From: an uncultured Eubacteriales bacterium
GTDB taxonomy: Bacteria > Bacillota > Clostridia > Peptostreptococcales > Anaerovoracaceae
Length of the DNA: 64,000 nt
Assembly (NCBI GenBank): GCA_910583765.1
Contig: CAJTYS010000016.1
Span: 1-64,000 of the forward strand
Direction of reading: 5' to 3'
Part shown: piece after piece, positions 1 through 9,063 of the stretch
How positions within the stretch are numbered: position 1 is the first letter of the stretch
Layout: every line of letters begins with the position of its first letter
Made by a program: the position numbers and the translations under genes
The notes under the pieces: model-generated
What the model saw: the letters and a program-made list of their open reading frames with translations, nothing else
The model's database searches: none
What the model was told of the DNA's origin: nothing

Positions 1-8
1 AAGACGAT

Positions 9-632
9 ATGAAGATCACAAATCTGCCCAGCGGCGAGCTGGCTGTAAACACATACCTGGTGGAAGACGAAACAACGAAAAAAGGCTTTATCGTGGACCC
101 TGGCGGCTATAATCCGCAGCTGACCAAGATGATCCAGCAGGAAGGCATTGATATTCAATATATCATCCTCACCCATGGACACAGTGATCATATCGGCGGC
201 GTGGCACAGCACAAAGAAGAACTGCCAGGCGTAAAAGTAGTCGCGGACGCGGCAGAGGTCCCAATGCTGGCGGATCCCAGAATGAACATGAGCAGCATGA
301 TGGGCGGGCCAGTCACTGTGACGCCGGACATGACAGTGAGAGATGGAGACACCCTGACAGTAGGCAGCCTGGAGCTGCGATTCCTCCATACGCCAGGCCA
401 TTCACCAGGAGGCATGTGCGTTGTGGTGGGAAACACAGTGTTCAGCGGCGACACCCTGTTCTGCGGCTCCATTGGCAGGACGGATTTCCCAGGCTGTTCT
501 TTTGGCGATCTCTCCGATTCCATCAAGGAAAAGCTCTATGTGCTGCCAGATGACACTCAGGTGTTCCCAGGACACATGGGGCCTACGAACATTGGCTATG
601 AAAAGGAGAACAACCCCTTTGTACGGCCTTAA
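9..632 (+). CDS. MBL-fold hydrolase (glyoxalase II-like)
   Basis: A 207-residue metallo-beta-lactamase-fold protein of the short glyoxalase II-like type. The zinc ligands are visible: THGHSDH at residues 55-61, HTPGHSPGG near 130, the bridging Asp in SGDTLF near 147 and the last His in FPGHMGPT near 189. This set fits a two-metal hydrolase acting on a thioester or similar substrate; the natural substrate cannot be read from sequence. In many Clostridia this gene sits between relA/dtd and hemZ, and here it is followed directly by hemZ, whose likely start lies inside its last codons. The ATG at 9 gives the usual family length; the ribosome binding site would be partly outside the window. Confidence 0.85.
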   Translation: MKITNLPSGELAVNTYLVEDETTKKGFIVDPGGYNPQLTKMIQQEGIDIQYIILTHGHSDHIGGVAQHKEELPGVKVVADAAEVPMLADPRMNMSSMMGGPVTVTPDMTVRDGDTLTVGSLELRFLHTPGHSPGGMCVVVGNTVFSGDTLFCGSIGRTDFPGCSFGDLSDSIKEKLYVLPDDTQVFPGHMGPTNIGYEKENNPFVRP

Positions 633-1980
633 ACTGCAGCATGTGGAAAACACCAATCCTTACGAAGAATTGGTCAAACTGTTTCTGCTGCCTTCCCAGT
701 ATCAGATTTTCACAGACCATGATGATCCGGTGCCAGAAGGCACAGAAACCTTTTCGTATCAGGGAGACAAGGATCTGCTGAAACAGCAGCTTTATCATGC
801 CTTGGCTCAGCGCACAGGCAAACGCCCCAAATGGGGGATCCTCACTGGCATCCGTCCGGTGAAGCTGGCAGGGGAGCTGTATGATAAGCTGGGAAGCCTA
901 GAAAAGGTCCAAGAACATCTTGTGAAAACTTATCTTTTGGAAACAGGCAAGGCACAGCTGATCTGCGACATTTATCAGTATCAAAAGCAGCAGCTGGGCC
1001 GGCCAAAGGTGAATTCCGCGGGTGTTTACATTGGGATCCCTTTTTGTCCCACAAGATGTCTCTATTGCTCTTTCACGTCCAACCAGAAAGGGCCAGAAGA
1101 GATCCAGCGATACTTAACAGCTCTTTTCCAGGAGATCCGATTCGTGGGAGCACAGATGGAAGACAATGGCTTGGAAACAGAATCCCTGTATATTGGAGGC
1201 GGAACTCCCACCACTTTGACAGCAACAGAGCTGGCGGACCTGCTTGCCCTGATCAGAGACTCTTTTGATCTGTCACAGCTAAAGGAATTTACCGTGGAAG
1301 CCGGAAGGCCGGACACCATCACGCCGGAAAAACTGCAAACCTTAAAAGCCTTTGGCGCCCGGCGCATCAGCATCAACCCACAGACCATGCATGATGCGAC
1401 TTTGGAACGCATCGGCCGCTCCCATACCGCGGAGCAGACCAGACAGGCTTTCCAAATGGCCCATGAAGCGGGGATACCCGTGATCAACGCGGATCTCATC
1501 GCCGGGCTTCCAGGTGAAAGCCCAAAAGAGTTTCAGACTTCTTTGGATCAAGTGTTGGAGCTGGGAGCAAATAACATCACAGTCCACACGCTGGCAGTAA
1601 AGCGCTCTTCCAGGCTCAAGGAACTGGATGAAAATTTCCACTATCGCCAGCCGGAACAGACCGAAGAAATGCTGGATCGAGCTGGAGCCACTTTGCGGGG
1701 AAGGAATTACAAGCCATATTATCTGTATAGGCAAAAACATACTGCGGGCAGCACGGAAAACATGGGCTACTGCAGGGATGACACCCTGAGTTTATATAAT
1801 GTCAGGATCATGGAGGAAGCCCAGAGCATCATTGCTTTGGGCGCAGGAGGCATCACCAAGGTTTATTATCCAGAGGAAAACAGGCTGGAACGAGTACCAA
1901 ACGTATCCAATTACGAAATCTATATAGAACGCATTGAAGAAATGCTGGAACGAAAAAGAAGGAATTTATTCAGGAGGTAA
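619..1980 (+). CDS. hemZ: Radical SAM coproporphyrinogen III dehydrogenase-like HemZ
   Basis: Radical SAM protein of the HemZ type, the Gram-positive relative of HemN/HemW, expected to act in oxygen-independent haem or cofactor synthesis. The 4Fe-4S motif CPTRCLYC lies near residues 143-150, followed by the SAM-binding GGGTPT. The open frame runs back to 421, but that upstream part is antiparallel-free shadow of the MBL gene. I prefer the TTG start at 619: AAGGAG sits at 602-607 with about 11 bases spacing, and the product then starts MYGLKLQ like other HemZ proteins, giving 453 residues. An ATG at 598 is the alternative. It overlaps the preceding gene by 14 bases and precedes hisS by 6 bases, so an operon is likely. 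True coproporphyrinogen activity is family-based. Confidence 0.85.
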   Translation: MYGLKLQHVENTNPYEELVKLFLLPSQYQIFTDHDDPVPEGTETFSYQGDKDLLKQQLYHALAQRTGKRPKWGILTGIRPVKLAGELYDKLGSLEKVQEHLVKTYLLETGKAQLICDIYQYQKQQLGRPKVNSAGVYIGIPFCPTRCLYCSFTSNQKGPEEIQRYLTALFQEIRFVGAQMEDNGLETESLYIGGGTPTTLTATELADLLALIRDSFDLSQLKEFTVEAGRPDTITPEKLQTLKAFGARRISINPQTMHDATLERIGRSHTAEQTRQAFQMAHEAGIPVINADLIAGLPGESPKEFQTSLDQVLELGANNITVHTLAVKRSSRLKELDENFHYRQPEQTEEMLDRAGATLRGRNYKPYYLYRQKHTAGSTENMGYCRDDTLSLYNVRIMEEAQSIIALGAGGITKVYYPEENRLERVPNVSNYEIYIERIEEMLERKRRNLFRR

Positions 1981-1986
1981 CGAATC

Positions 1987-3240
1987 ATGTTGACGAACGC
2001 GCCAAAAGGCACGAAAGACGTACTGCCCGCGCAGGTGTACAAGTGGCACTTTGTGGAGCAGGCATTCGCGGAGATCTGCGCCAAATACGGGTTCAAAGAA
2101 ATCAGGACCCCGGTATTCGAGCACACAGAGCTTTTCGCAAGAGGAGTGGGGGACACGACAGACATTGTCCAGAAGGAAATGTACACCTTTCAGGACTATG
2201 GAAAGAGAAGCATCACTTTAAAGCCAGAGGGCACGTCCCCTGTGGCAAGGGCATTTGTGGAGCACAAAGCATACGCGGACGTGCAGCCTTCCAAGTATTA
2301 TTACAACACGCCGTGCTTCCGCTACGAAAAGCCCCAGTCCGGCAGACTGCGGGCCTTCCACCAATTTGGGATTGAAGTGTTTGGGACCAACGACATGATC
2401 GCGGACGCAGAGGTCATTTGCCTTGGTCATGATTTCCTTCAGAGCCTGGGGATCAAAAACGTGGAATTACAGATCAACAGCGTGGGCTGTCCAGAATGCA
2501 GGCAGGCTCACAGAAAAGCGCTGCGGGATTTCCTGCGCCCAAAATACGATGAGCTGTGCGACACTTGTAAAGACCGCTACGAACGGAATCCGCTGCGGAT
2601 CATGGACTGCAAATCTGAGATTTGTCAGGAGCTGGTCAAAGGAGCGCCGCTGATGATCGACTTCCTCTGCGATGAATGCCGGAAGGCCTTTGAGGACCTC
2701 AAACAAAACTTGACCAGCATGGGCATTGAATTTACCGTGAACCCGGGAATCGTCAGGGGCCTGGATTACTATACCAAGACCGCCTTTGAATTCGTCACCA
2801 CCAGCATCGGCGCCCAGGGCACGGTGTGCGGCGGCGGCAGGTACGATCACCTGATGGAAGAGCTGGGCGGACCTCCCATCCCAGGCGTAGGCTTTGGGCT
2901 GGGGATCGAGCGGCTGCTTTTGACCATGGAAGCAAACAACATCGAGATTCCAGAACCAGACGCGGTGGATGTGTTCATCGCCGTCATGGGCGATCAGGCA
3001 AAGGCCTTTGGCCTCAAACTGCTGCGCCAGCTGCGGCAGGAAGGGCTGCGGGCGGAAATGGATTCCATGGCCAGGAACATCAAAGGTCAGTTTAAATACG
3101 CCAACAGGCTGGGCGCCAAAAAGACCGTGGTGATCGGAGAAAACGAACTGGCGGAACAAAAAGTGGCTATCAAGGACATGGAAACTTCCACCCAGACACA
3201 GGTGGCAATGGACGATATCATCAAAGAATTGACGAAATAG
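1987..3240 (+). CDS. hisS: Histidine-tRNA ligase
   Basis: Class II aminoacyl-tRNA synthetase of 417 residues, charging tRNA-His. The start at 1987 has a strong AGGAGG seven bases or so upstream. Motif 2 region (YYYNTPCFRYEKPQSGRLR), the histidine-specific segment GLDYYTKTAFEF and motif 3 (GFGLGIERLLL) are present, followed by the C-terminal anticodon-binding domain. A Cys-rich insertion (CPECRQAH, CDTCKDRY, CDECRKAF) sits in the middle of the protein as in many clostridial HisRS. Ten bases separate it from aspS, the usual clostridial hisS-aspS pair. Confidence 0.97.
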   Translation: MLTNAPKGTKDVLPAQVYKWHFVEQAFAEICAKYGFKEIRTPVFEHTELFARGVGDTTDIVQKEMYTFQDYGKRSITLKPEGTSPVARAFVEHKAYADVQPSKYYYNTPCFRYEKPQSGRLRAFHQFGIEVFGTNDMIADAEVICLGHDFLQSLGIKNVELQINSVGCPECRQAHRKALRDFLRPKYDELCDTCKDRYERNPLRIMDCKSEICQELVKGAPLMIDFLCDECRKAFEDLKQNLTSMGIEFTVNPGIVRGLDYYTKTAFEFVTTSIGAQGTVCGGGRYDHLMEELGGPPIPGVGFGLGIERLLLTMEANNIEIPEPDAVDVFIAVMGDQAKAFGLKLLRQLRQEGLRAEMDSMARNIKGQFKYANRLGAKKTVVIGENELAEQKVAIKDMETSTQTQVAMDDIIKELTK

Positions 3241-3249
3241 GAGACAAGA

Positions 3250-5040
3250 ATGAGCAAGGTATACAAAAGGACCCATATGTGCGGGACGCTGACAGAAAAG
3301 CAGATTGATGAACAAGTGACGCTGAACGGATGGATCCAAAAAAGAAGAAATTTGGGAGGCCTGATTTTCTGCGATGTACGGGACAAGACCGGCATCGTTC
3401 AGGTGGTGTTCAACGATACCATTCCCAAGGAACTCTTTGAAAAGGCTGACAGTCTCCGCAGCGAATACGTGGTGGGAGTAAAGGGAACTGTCAAAGAACG
3501 GGAATCCAAGAATCCGGATCTTCCAACGGGAAGCATCGAAGTGTTCGCAGAAGATCTGGTGATCTATTCCGAAGCGGACACGCCGCCTATTTACATCAAG
3601 GATGATGACAATGTAGATGATAACCTGCGGCTCAAATACCGTTACCTGGATCTGAGAAAGCATCAGATGCAGAAAAATCTCACTTTCCGCCACGACTTGA
3701 CAAAGCTGGCCAGAGATTACTTTGACAGCCAGGGTTTCACGGAAGTGGAAACCCCGATGATGATCAAGTCAACGCCAGAAGGAGCCCGGGACTATCTGGT
3801 ACCCAGCAGAGTAAATCCAGGCAGCTTTTACGCCCTTCCTCAGTCACCGCAGATGTACAAGCAGCTGCTGATGGTAGCGGGAACAGACCGTTACATGCAG
3901 ATCGTCAAATGCTTTCGGGACGAAGACCTGCGGGCGGACCGGCAGCCGGAGTTCACCCAGATTGACTTGGAAATGTCCTTTGTGGATCAGGATGATGTGA
4001 TAGAAATCCAGGAAGGATTCCTGAAAAAGGTCTTCAAGGACCTGATGGGAATGGACATCAAAACGCCGTTCCCAAGGATCCCTTATGAGGAAGCCATGGA
4101 GCGGTACGGCAGCGACAAGCCGGATACTCGTTTTGGCTTTGAATTAAAGAAATTAAACGATCTGGTAGCGGATTGCGGATTCAAAGTGTTCACCGACGCA
4201 TTGGCCGCAGGCGGCGATGTGCGGGGCATCTGCGTTGATGGAGGAGCAAGCGCGTATACGAGAAAAAAGATTGACAAGCTGACGGAAGCGGTCAAGAGCT
4301 ATGGAGCAAAGGGAATGGTGTGGATCAAAGTAGAGGAAGACAAGATCTCTTCTTCTGTCAATAAGTTCTTTTCACCAGAAGCCCTGGGAGAGATCGCAGA
4401 CGCGTTCCAGGCAAAAGCAGGGGACCTGATTCTGATTGTTTCCGATAAAAAGCAGGTGGTGTTCGACAGTTTAGGATTCCTGCGCCGTCACATCGCAGGA
4501 GAAATGGGGCTTTTGGACGACAACAAATACAACCTGCTTTGGGTGGTGGACTTCCCACTTTACGAACAAGACGAGGAAACCGGCGAATTCCATGCCAAAC
4601 ATCATCCGTTCACATCACCGAATCCAGATGATCTGGACCGGCTGGAAACAGACCCGGGCAGCGTAAAAGCCCAGGCTTATGACATCGTGCTCAACGGCGT
4701 GGAACTAGGCGGCGGCAGCATTCGTATCCACGACAGGAAGCTGCAGGAGCGGATGTTCCAGGTGCTGGGACTTTCTCAGGAAGAAATCGAAGAAAAATTC
4801 GGTTTCCTGGTAGAGGCTTTCAAATACGGCGCGCCGCCTCACGGCGGACTGGCATATGGACTGGACCGGCTGGTGATGCTTCTGACCCATCAGAGCAGCA
4901 TTCGGGAAGTCATCGCCTTTCCAAAGAATCAAGCCGCCCAGTGCATGGTCAGCCAAGCGCCCGCGCCAGTGGACGCGGAGCAGCTTTCCGAACTGGGGAT
5001 CAGCGTGAAAGCGCAGGCGGATGAAGCTGACGGGCAATAA
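3250..5040 (+). CDS. aspS: Aspartate-tRNA ligase
   Basis: Bacterial-type class IIb synthetase of 596 residues: N-terminal OB-fold anticodon domain (LNGWIQKRRNLGGLIFCDVRD), catalytic core with motif 2 (FRDEDLRADRQPEFTQIDLE), the GAD insertion in the middle and motif 3 (GLAYGLDRLVMLL) close to the C-terminus. Length is normal for the GAD-containing bacterial form. TAGGAGAC precedes the ATG. Whether it is discriminating or also charges tRNA-Asn cannot be told here; no gatCAB is in the window. It is followed, unusually, by nadD instead of the rarA/DnaA-region genes often seen. Confidence 0.97.
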   Translation: MSKVYKRTHMCGTLTEKQIDEQVTLNGWIQKRRNLGGLIFCDVRDKTGIVQVVFNDTIPKELFEKADSLRSEYVVGVKGTVKERESKNPDLPTGSIEVFAEDLVIYSEADTPPIYIKDDDNVDDNLRLKYRYLDLRKHQMQKNLTFRHDLTKLARDYFDSQGFTEVETPMMIKSTPEGARDYLVPSRVNPGSFYALPQSPQMYKQLLMVAGTDRYMQIVKCFRDEDLRADRQPEFTQIDLEMSFVDQDDVIEIQEGFLKKVFKDLMGMDIKTPFPRIPYEEAMERYGSDKPDTRFGFELKKLNDLVADCGFKVFTDALAAGGDVRGICVDGGASAYTRKKIDKLTEAVKSYGAKGMVWIKVEEDKISSSVNKFFSPEALGEIADAFQAKAGDLILIVSDKKQVVFDSLGFLRRHIAGEMGLLDDNKYNLLWVVDFPLYEQDEETGEFHAKHHPFTSPNPDDLDRLETDPGSVKAQAYDIVLNGVELGGGSIRIHDRKLQERMFQVLGLSQEEIEEKFGFLVEAFKYGAPPHGGLAYGLDRLVMLLTHQSSIREVIAFPKNQAAQCMVSQAPAPVDAEQLSELGISVKAQADEADGQ

Positions 5041-5050
5041 AGAAAAGACT

Positions 5051-5653
5051 ATGAAACGAATCGGCATTTTAGGAGGGACCTTTGACCCCATACACAATGG
5101 GCATGTGGGACTGGCGGAAGACGCGATGCGGCAGGCTGGGCTGGAAAAGGTGCTGCTCATCCCCGCAAAGCTCCAGCCTTTCAAGCTGGACAAGCAGGTG
5201 ACAGAAGGGAGCCACCGCCTGGAAATGGCTCGCCTGGCAGTCGCGGGGATCTCTGGTCTGGAAGTGTCGGATCACGAACTGCGGCAGGAACGGATTTCCT
5301 ACACGTACATGACTCTGCGGGACGTTCAGCAGCAGGAAGGTCCGGGGGCACGGCTCTATTTTATCACTGGCACAGACGCTTTTTTAAAGATTTCCACCTG
5401 GAAACACGCAGAAACCATGCTGCGAACCCACTCCTTTGCCGTTGGCTCCAGACCAGGCTACAGGGAAGAAGAACTGTCCCAGTGTATAGCGGAGTTAAAA
5501 AGCGTCTATAATACAGATATTGTAAAAATACAAAATCGAAAGCGGGATATTTCCGCTACAGAGATCCGGCAGCGGCTGGAGACTGGGAAAAGTCTCCAAG
5601 GCCTTGTGCCAAAAGCTGTGGAAAGGTACATCAAACAACATGGACTCTATTGA
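5051..5653 (+). CDS. nadD: Nicotinate-nucleotide adenylyltransferase
   Basis: Transfers AMP from ATP to nicotinate mononucleotide in NAD synthesis. The nucleotidyltransferase signature GGTFDPIHNGH is at residues 6-16 and the second ATP motif is ISATEIR near the C-terminus; 200 residues is normal. The frame opens at 5021 inside aspS, but the ATG at 5051 is chosen because family members begin directly with the strand leading into GGTFDP. The ribosome site there is weak (GAAAAG), so translational coupling to aspS, 10 bases upstream, is likely. It overlaps yqeK by 14 bases. In most Firmicutes nadD-yqeK follows obg; here obg is about 49 kb away on the other strand. Confidence 0.93.
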   Translation: MKRIGILGGTFDPIHNGHVGLAEDAMRQAGLEKVLLIPAKLQPFKLDKQVTEGSHRLEMARLAVAGISGLEVSDHELRQERISYTYMTLRDVQQQEGPGARLYFITGTDAFLKISTWKHAETMLRTHSFAVGSRPGYREEELSQCIAELKSVYNTDIVKIQNRKRDISATEIRQRLETGKSLQGLVPKAVERYIKQHGLY

Positions 5654-6206
5654 GGTTTATATTGAAAAAAATTTATCCGAGAAAAGAAAAGCGCATGTCA
5701 AGGGCGTGGTGGAAACAGCAAAGCGTTTAGCCGCGGCATATGGAGCGGATCCAGACAAAGCGCGGCAGGCGGCTCTGTTTCACGACATGTTTCGCGGTGC
5801 GCCAGTGGAGGTGCTCAACATGTACGTGCGGCAGCTGGGACTGGACAACGTGTACATGGACAATCCCAATCTGGCCCACGGTCCCATTGCGGCCATTATC
5901 ATGGAGCGGGATTACGGCATCCAGGACCAAGACATCCTTCAGGCAGTCCGCTACCATACCACTGGTCGGGCTGGCATGTCTCTTTTAGAAAAGGTATTGT
6001 TCCTGGCAGACGCTATGGAGCCGGGAAGGGAATATCCTGGAGTCCAGGAGATCAGAGCGCTGGCAGCCGAATCCCTGGACAAAGCGTGCCTTTGTTCCAT
6101 GGAGCGTTCCATTGCCTACATCCGAGAGAGAGGGCTTTTTCTGCACGAGGATACCATAAAAGCACGCAATGATTTGAAAATGAAGGGAGAAACCAATGGA
6201 TTGTAA
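5640..6206 (+). CDS. yqeK: HD-domain nucleotide phosphohydrolase YqeK
   Basis: HD-domain protein of 188 residues in the YqeK family, whose studied members hydrolyse diadenosine tetraphosphate to two ADP. The HD metal motif is ALFHDMF near residues 46-52, with further ligands in NLAHG and RYHTTGR. The start at 5640 (MDSIEVYIEKNL) overlaps the end of nadD by 14 bases, matching the conserved nadD-yqeK coupling. The LytR/CpsA/Psr gene that often follows yqeK in this cluster is absent; rsfS comes next with an 11-base overlap. Confidence 0.9.
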   Translation: MDSIEVYIEKNLSEKRKAHVKGVVETAKRLAAAYGADPDKARQAALFHDMFRGAPVEVLNMYVRQLGLDNVYMDNPNLAHGPIAAIIMERDYGIQDQDILQAVRYHTTGRAGMSLLEKVLFLADAMEPGREYPGVQEIRALAAESLDKACLCSMERSIAYIRERGLFLHEDTIKARNDLKMKGETNGL

Positions 6207-6552
6207 AGATATGGCGTTGTTTTCAGCAAAGGTCCTGGACAACAAAAAGGCTCGAGACATCACAGTGATCAATATCAGCAGCAGGGCGGCGTTCGCCGAT
6301 TACATGGTTCTGGCTTCCGGTGGCAGCGCACGGCAGGTGACCACCCTGTGCGATGAACTGGAAGAGCAGCTGGAAAAAGAAGGCGTGTTCGTGAAGAGCA
6401 TCGAAGGAAAGAAGAATTCCGGCTGGCTGCTCATGGACTACGGCGATATCATCGTCAACCTGCTCACCGTAGAAATGCGGGAAAAATACAATATTGAAAA
6501 GGTATGGGCTGACTGTGAATTTTTAGATCTGGAGGATGAAGATGGTAGATAA
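6196..6552 (+). CDS. rsfS: Ribosome silencing factor RsfS
   Basis: 118-residue RsfS/YbeB/Iojap family protein. It binds ribosomal protein L14 and blocks subunit joining when nutrients are low. The family core is clear: SRAAFADYMVLASGGSARQV followed by the E/G-rich WLLMDYGDIIVNLL segment. AAGGGAG precedes the ATG at 6196, inside the end of yqeK. It overlaps the leuS region by about 11 bases and completes the nadD-yqeK-rsfS unit. Confidence 0.93.
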   Translation: MDCKDMALFSAKVLDNKKARDITVINISSRAAFADYMVLASGGSARQVTTLCDELEEQLEKEGVFVKSIEGKKNSGWLLMDYGDIIVNLLTVEMREKYNIEKVWADCEFLDLEDEDGR

Positions 6553-9010
6553 ATATAATTTTACGGAAATCGAAAAGAAATGGCAGGAAAAGTGGAAGGC
6601 CGCCGACGTGTTCAAAACCACGGAAGATGAAAACAAAGAAAAGTATTATGTACTGGAAATGTTCCCATATCCTTCTGGCAAGTTACATATGGGCCATGTG
6701 AGGAACTATTCCATCGGTGATGTGATCGCCAGGTTCAAGACCATGAAAGGCTACAATGTGCTCCATCCAATGGGATGGGACTCTTTCGGTCTGCCTGCTG
6801 AAAACGCTGCCATCAAACATGGCGCGGCGCCTAGCGAATGGACCTGGAACAATATCGATGAAATGCGGGATCAGCTTTCCGAACTGGGGCTTTCCTATGA
6901 TTGGGACAGAGAAGTGGCCACCTGCCACCCTGATTACTACAAGTGGATGCAGTGGATCTTCATCCAGTTCTACAACAAGGGATTGGCTTATAAAAAGGAA
7001 AATCCGGTAAACTGGTGCCCAAGCTGTCAGACTGTCCTTGCCAATGAACAAGTGGTGGACGGAGCCTGCGAACGCTGCGGCGCGGAGGTAGGCAAAAAAG
7101 AACTGTCCCAGTGGTACTTCAAGATCACAGACTACGCAGAACGGCTCCTTTCCAATCTGGAAAAGCTTCCAGGCTGGCCGGAAAAAGTCAAGATCATGCA
7201 GAAAAACTGGATCGGCAAGAGCATTGGCGCAGAAGTCACCTTTCAGATCGATGGCTTTGACAAAGGCATGGATATCTTCACCACCAGGCCAGACACCTTG
7301 TATGGCGTGACCTACATGGTAATGGCCCCAGAACACCCATATGTGAAAGAACTGGTGGTTGGCAGCGAATATGAAGCGCCGGTAAAGGCATATCTGGACA
7401 AAGTGCAGCATATGTCTGACATTGAACGGACTTCCACGGCAAACGAAAAGACCGGTGAATTCATTGGCCGGTATGCCATCAATCCGGTAAACGGCAAAAA
7501 AGTGCCGATTTACATTTCCGACTACGTGCTCATGGATTACGGAACAGGTGCGATCATGGCGGTTCCTGCCCATGACCAGAGGGACTTTGAGTTCGCCACA
7601 AAATTTGGCCTGGAGATCATCCCAGTAGTGGACACGGATGATCCGAACATTGATGTTTACAATTTGAAAGAAGCCTTTGCCGCCGAAGGCAACATGATCA
7701 ATTCGGAAATGTTCACGGGCATGAACAACAAAGAAGCCATTGTGAAGATCATCGATTATTTGGAAGAAAAGGGCATCGGCAAGAAGTCCATTAACTACAG
7801 GCTCCGTGACTGGCTCATTTCCAGACAGCGGTATTGGGGCACGCCGATCCCGATGATCTACTGCGATGACTGCGGCTGGGTGCCGGAAAAAGAAGAAAAC
7901 CTGCCGGTCATGCTGCCTACAGACGTGGAATTCACGGGAAAAGGCGAGTCTCCTCTGACTACCAGCAAGACTTTCGCCCAGGCCGTGTGCCCGAAATGCG
8001 GAAAGCCTGCGAGACGGGAAATGGACACCATGGACACGTTCCTGGATTCCTCCTGGTATTTCCTGCGTTACTGCGATGCGCAAAATGATAAAGAAGCTTT
8101 CAATTTAGATAAAGTGAAATACTGGATGAGCGTTGATCAGTACATTGGCGGAGTGGAACACGCCATCCTCCATTTGATGTATGCTAGGTTCTTCCAGATG
8201 GCTCTGTATGACCTGGGATTTGTCAACACAGAAGAGCCTTTCACCAACCTGCTGACCCAGGGCATGGTCATCAAAGACGGAAAGAAGATGTCAAAGTCCA
8301 TTGGAAACGTGGTCAGCCCTGCGGAGATCATTGAAAAGTACGGTGCGGACACAGCCAGGCTCTTTATCCTCTTCGCGGCGCCGCCGGAACGGGAGCTGGA
8401 TTGGTCTGACAAAGGCGTGGAAGGAAGCTACCGTTTCCTCAACCGAGTCCACAGACTGGTTTACGAATTCGCAGACACCTGCAAGGACGCTCCAAGCGAG
8501 TACAAGCTGGAAAACAAGGCAGACAAGGACCTGGCCTATGTGATGAACTATACCATCAAAAAGGTTTCTGATGATGTGGGCGGCAGGTTCAATTTCAACA
8601 CGGCCATCAGTTCCATCATGGAATTGGTCAACGAAATGTACAAATACAAAGAAGGCCAGATCAATCAGGGGCTCTTTCAGGCAGCCATTGAGAATCTGGT
8701 GCTGGTGCTGTCTCCGTTCACCCCGCATATCTGTGAAGAAATGTGGGAACACCTGGGACACAGCACCTTTATCTACAAAGAATCCTGGCCTGTGTGCGAT
8801 GAAAGCGCGTTAGTGAAGGACACAGTAGAAGTCGTGGTTCAGATCAACGGAAAAGTGAAAGAAAAGATGGACGTACCAGCAGGTCTGAACAAACAAGAAT
8901 TTGAAAAGCTGGCAATGGAAAACGAAAAGATACAGAAGTTAATCAGCGGCAAGAACGTAGTGAAGGTGATCGCAGTGCCGAACAAGCTGGTTAATATTGT
9001 AGCAAAATAA
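6542..9010 (+). CDS. leuS: Leucine-tRNA ligase
   Basis: Class Ia synthetase of 822 residues charging tRNA-Leu. HIGH-type motif LHMGH appears near residue 41 (PYPSGKLHMGH), the CP1 editing domain with the conserved TTRPDTLYG is in the middle, and the KMSKS loop is KKMSKSIGN at about residue 578. Zinc-type Cys pairs (CPSC, CERC) occur as in bacterial LeuRS. The frame also has ATG at 6536, but GGAGG at 6531-6535 leaves no space for it, so the ATG at 6542 is preferred. It overlaps rsfS by 11 bases. Confidence 0.97.
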   Translation: MVDKYNFTEIEKKWQEKWKAADVFKTTEDENKEKYYVLEMFPYPSGKLHMGHVRNYSIGDVIARFKTMKGYNVLHPMGWDSFGLPAENAAIKHGAAPSEWTWNNIDEMRDQLSELGLSYDWDREVATCHPDYYKWMQWIFIQFYNKGLAYKKENPVNWCPSCQTVLANEQVVDGACERCGAEVGKKELSQWYFKITDYAERLLSNLEKLPGWPEKVKIMQKNWIGKSIGAEVTFQIDGFDKGMDIFTTRPDTLYGVTYMVMAPEHPYVKELVVGSEYEAPVKAYLDKVQHMSDIERTSTANEKTGEFIGRYAINPVNGKKVPIYISDYVLMDYGTGAIMAVPAHDQRDFEFATKFGLEIIPVVDTDDPNIDVYNLKEAFAAEGNMINSEMFTGMNNKEAIVKIIDYLEEKGIGKKSINYRLRDWLISRQRYWGTPIPMIYCDDCGWVPEKEENLPVMLPTDVEFTGKGESPLTTSKTFAQAVCPKCGKPARREMDTMDTFLDSSWYFLRYCDAQNDKEAFNLDKVKYWMSVDQYIGGVEHAILHLMYARFFQMALYDLGFVNTEEPFTNLLTQGMVIKDGKKMSKSIGNVVSPAEIIEKYGADTARLFILFAAPPERELDWSDKGVEGSYRFLNRVHRLVYEFADTCKDAPSEYKLENKADKDLAYVMNYTIKKVSDDVGGRFNFNTAISSIMELVNEMYKYKEGQINQGLFQAAIENLVLVLSPFTPHICEEMWEHLGHSTFIYKESWPVCDESALVKDTVEVVVQINGKVKEKMDVPAGLNKQEFEKLAMENEKIQKLISGKNVVKVIAVPNKLVNIVAK

Positions 9011-9063
9011 GGTTTCCTCAGCTTTTCTCCAATGAAGAGAAAGAAAAGAGAGAACGAAAATTT

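Noticed and set aside
421..618. N-terminal extension of the HemZ frame back to 421
   Set aside because: It overlaps the MBL gene in another frame, has no ribosome site and no similarity to HemZ; the TTG at 619 has AAGGAG upstream and gives the family-typical N-terminus.
2467..3693. 408-residue antisense open frame across hisS/aspS
   Set aside because: Shadow of two certain genes, with no ribosome site and His/Phe-rich composition typical of antisense frames.
6683..8083. 466-residue antisense open frame in leuS
   Set aside because: Lies wholly within leuS and shows no family pattern; composition is that of a reverse-frame shadow.
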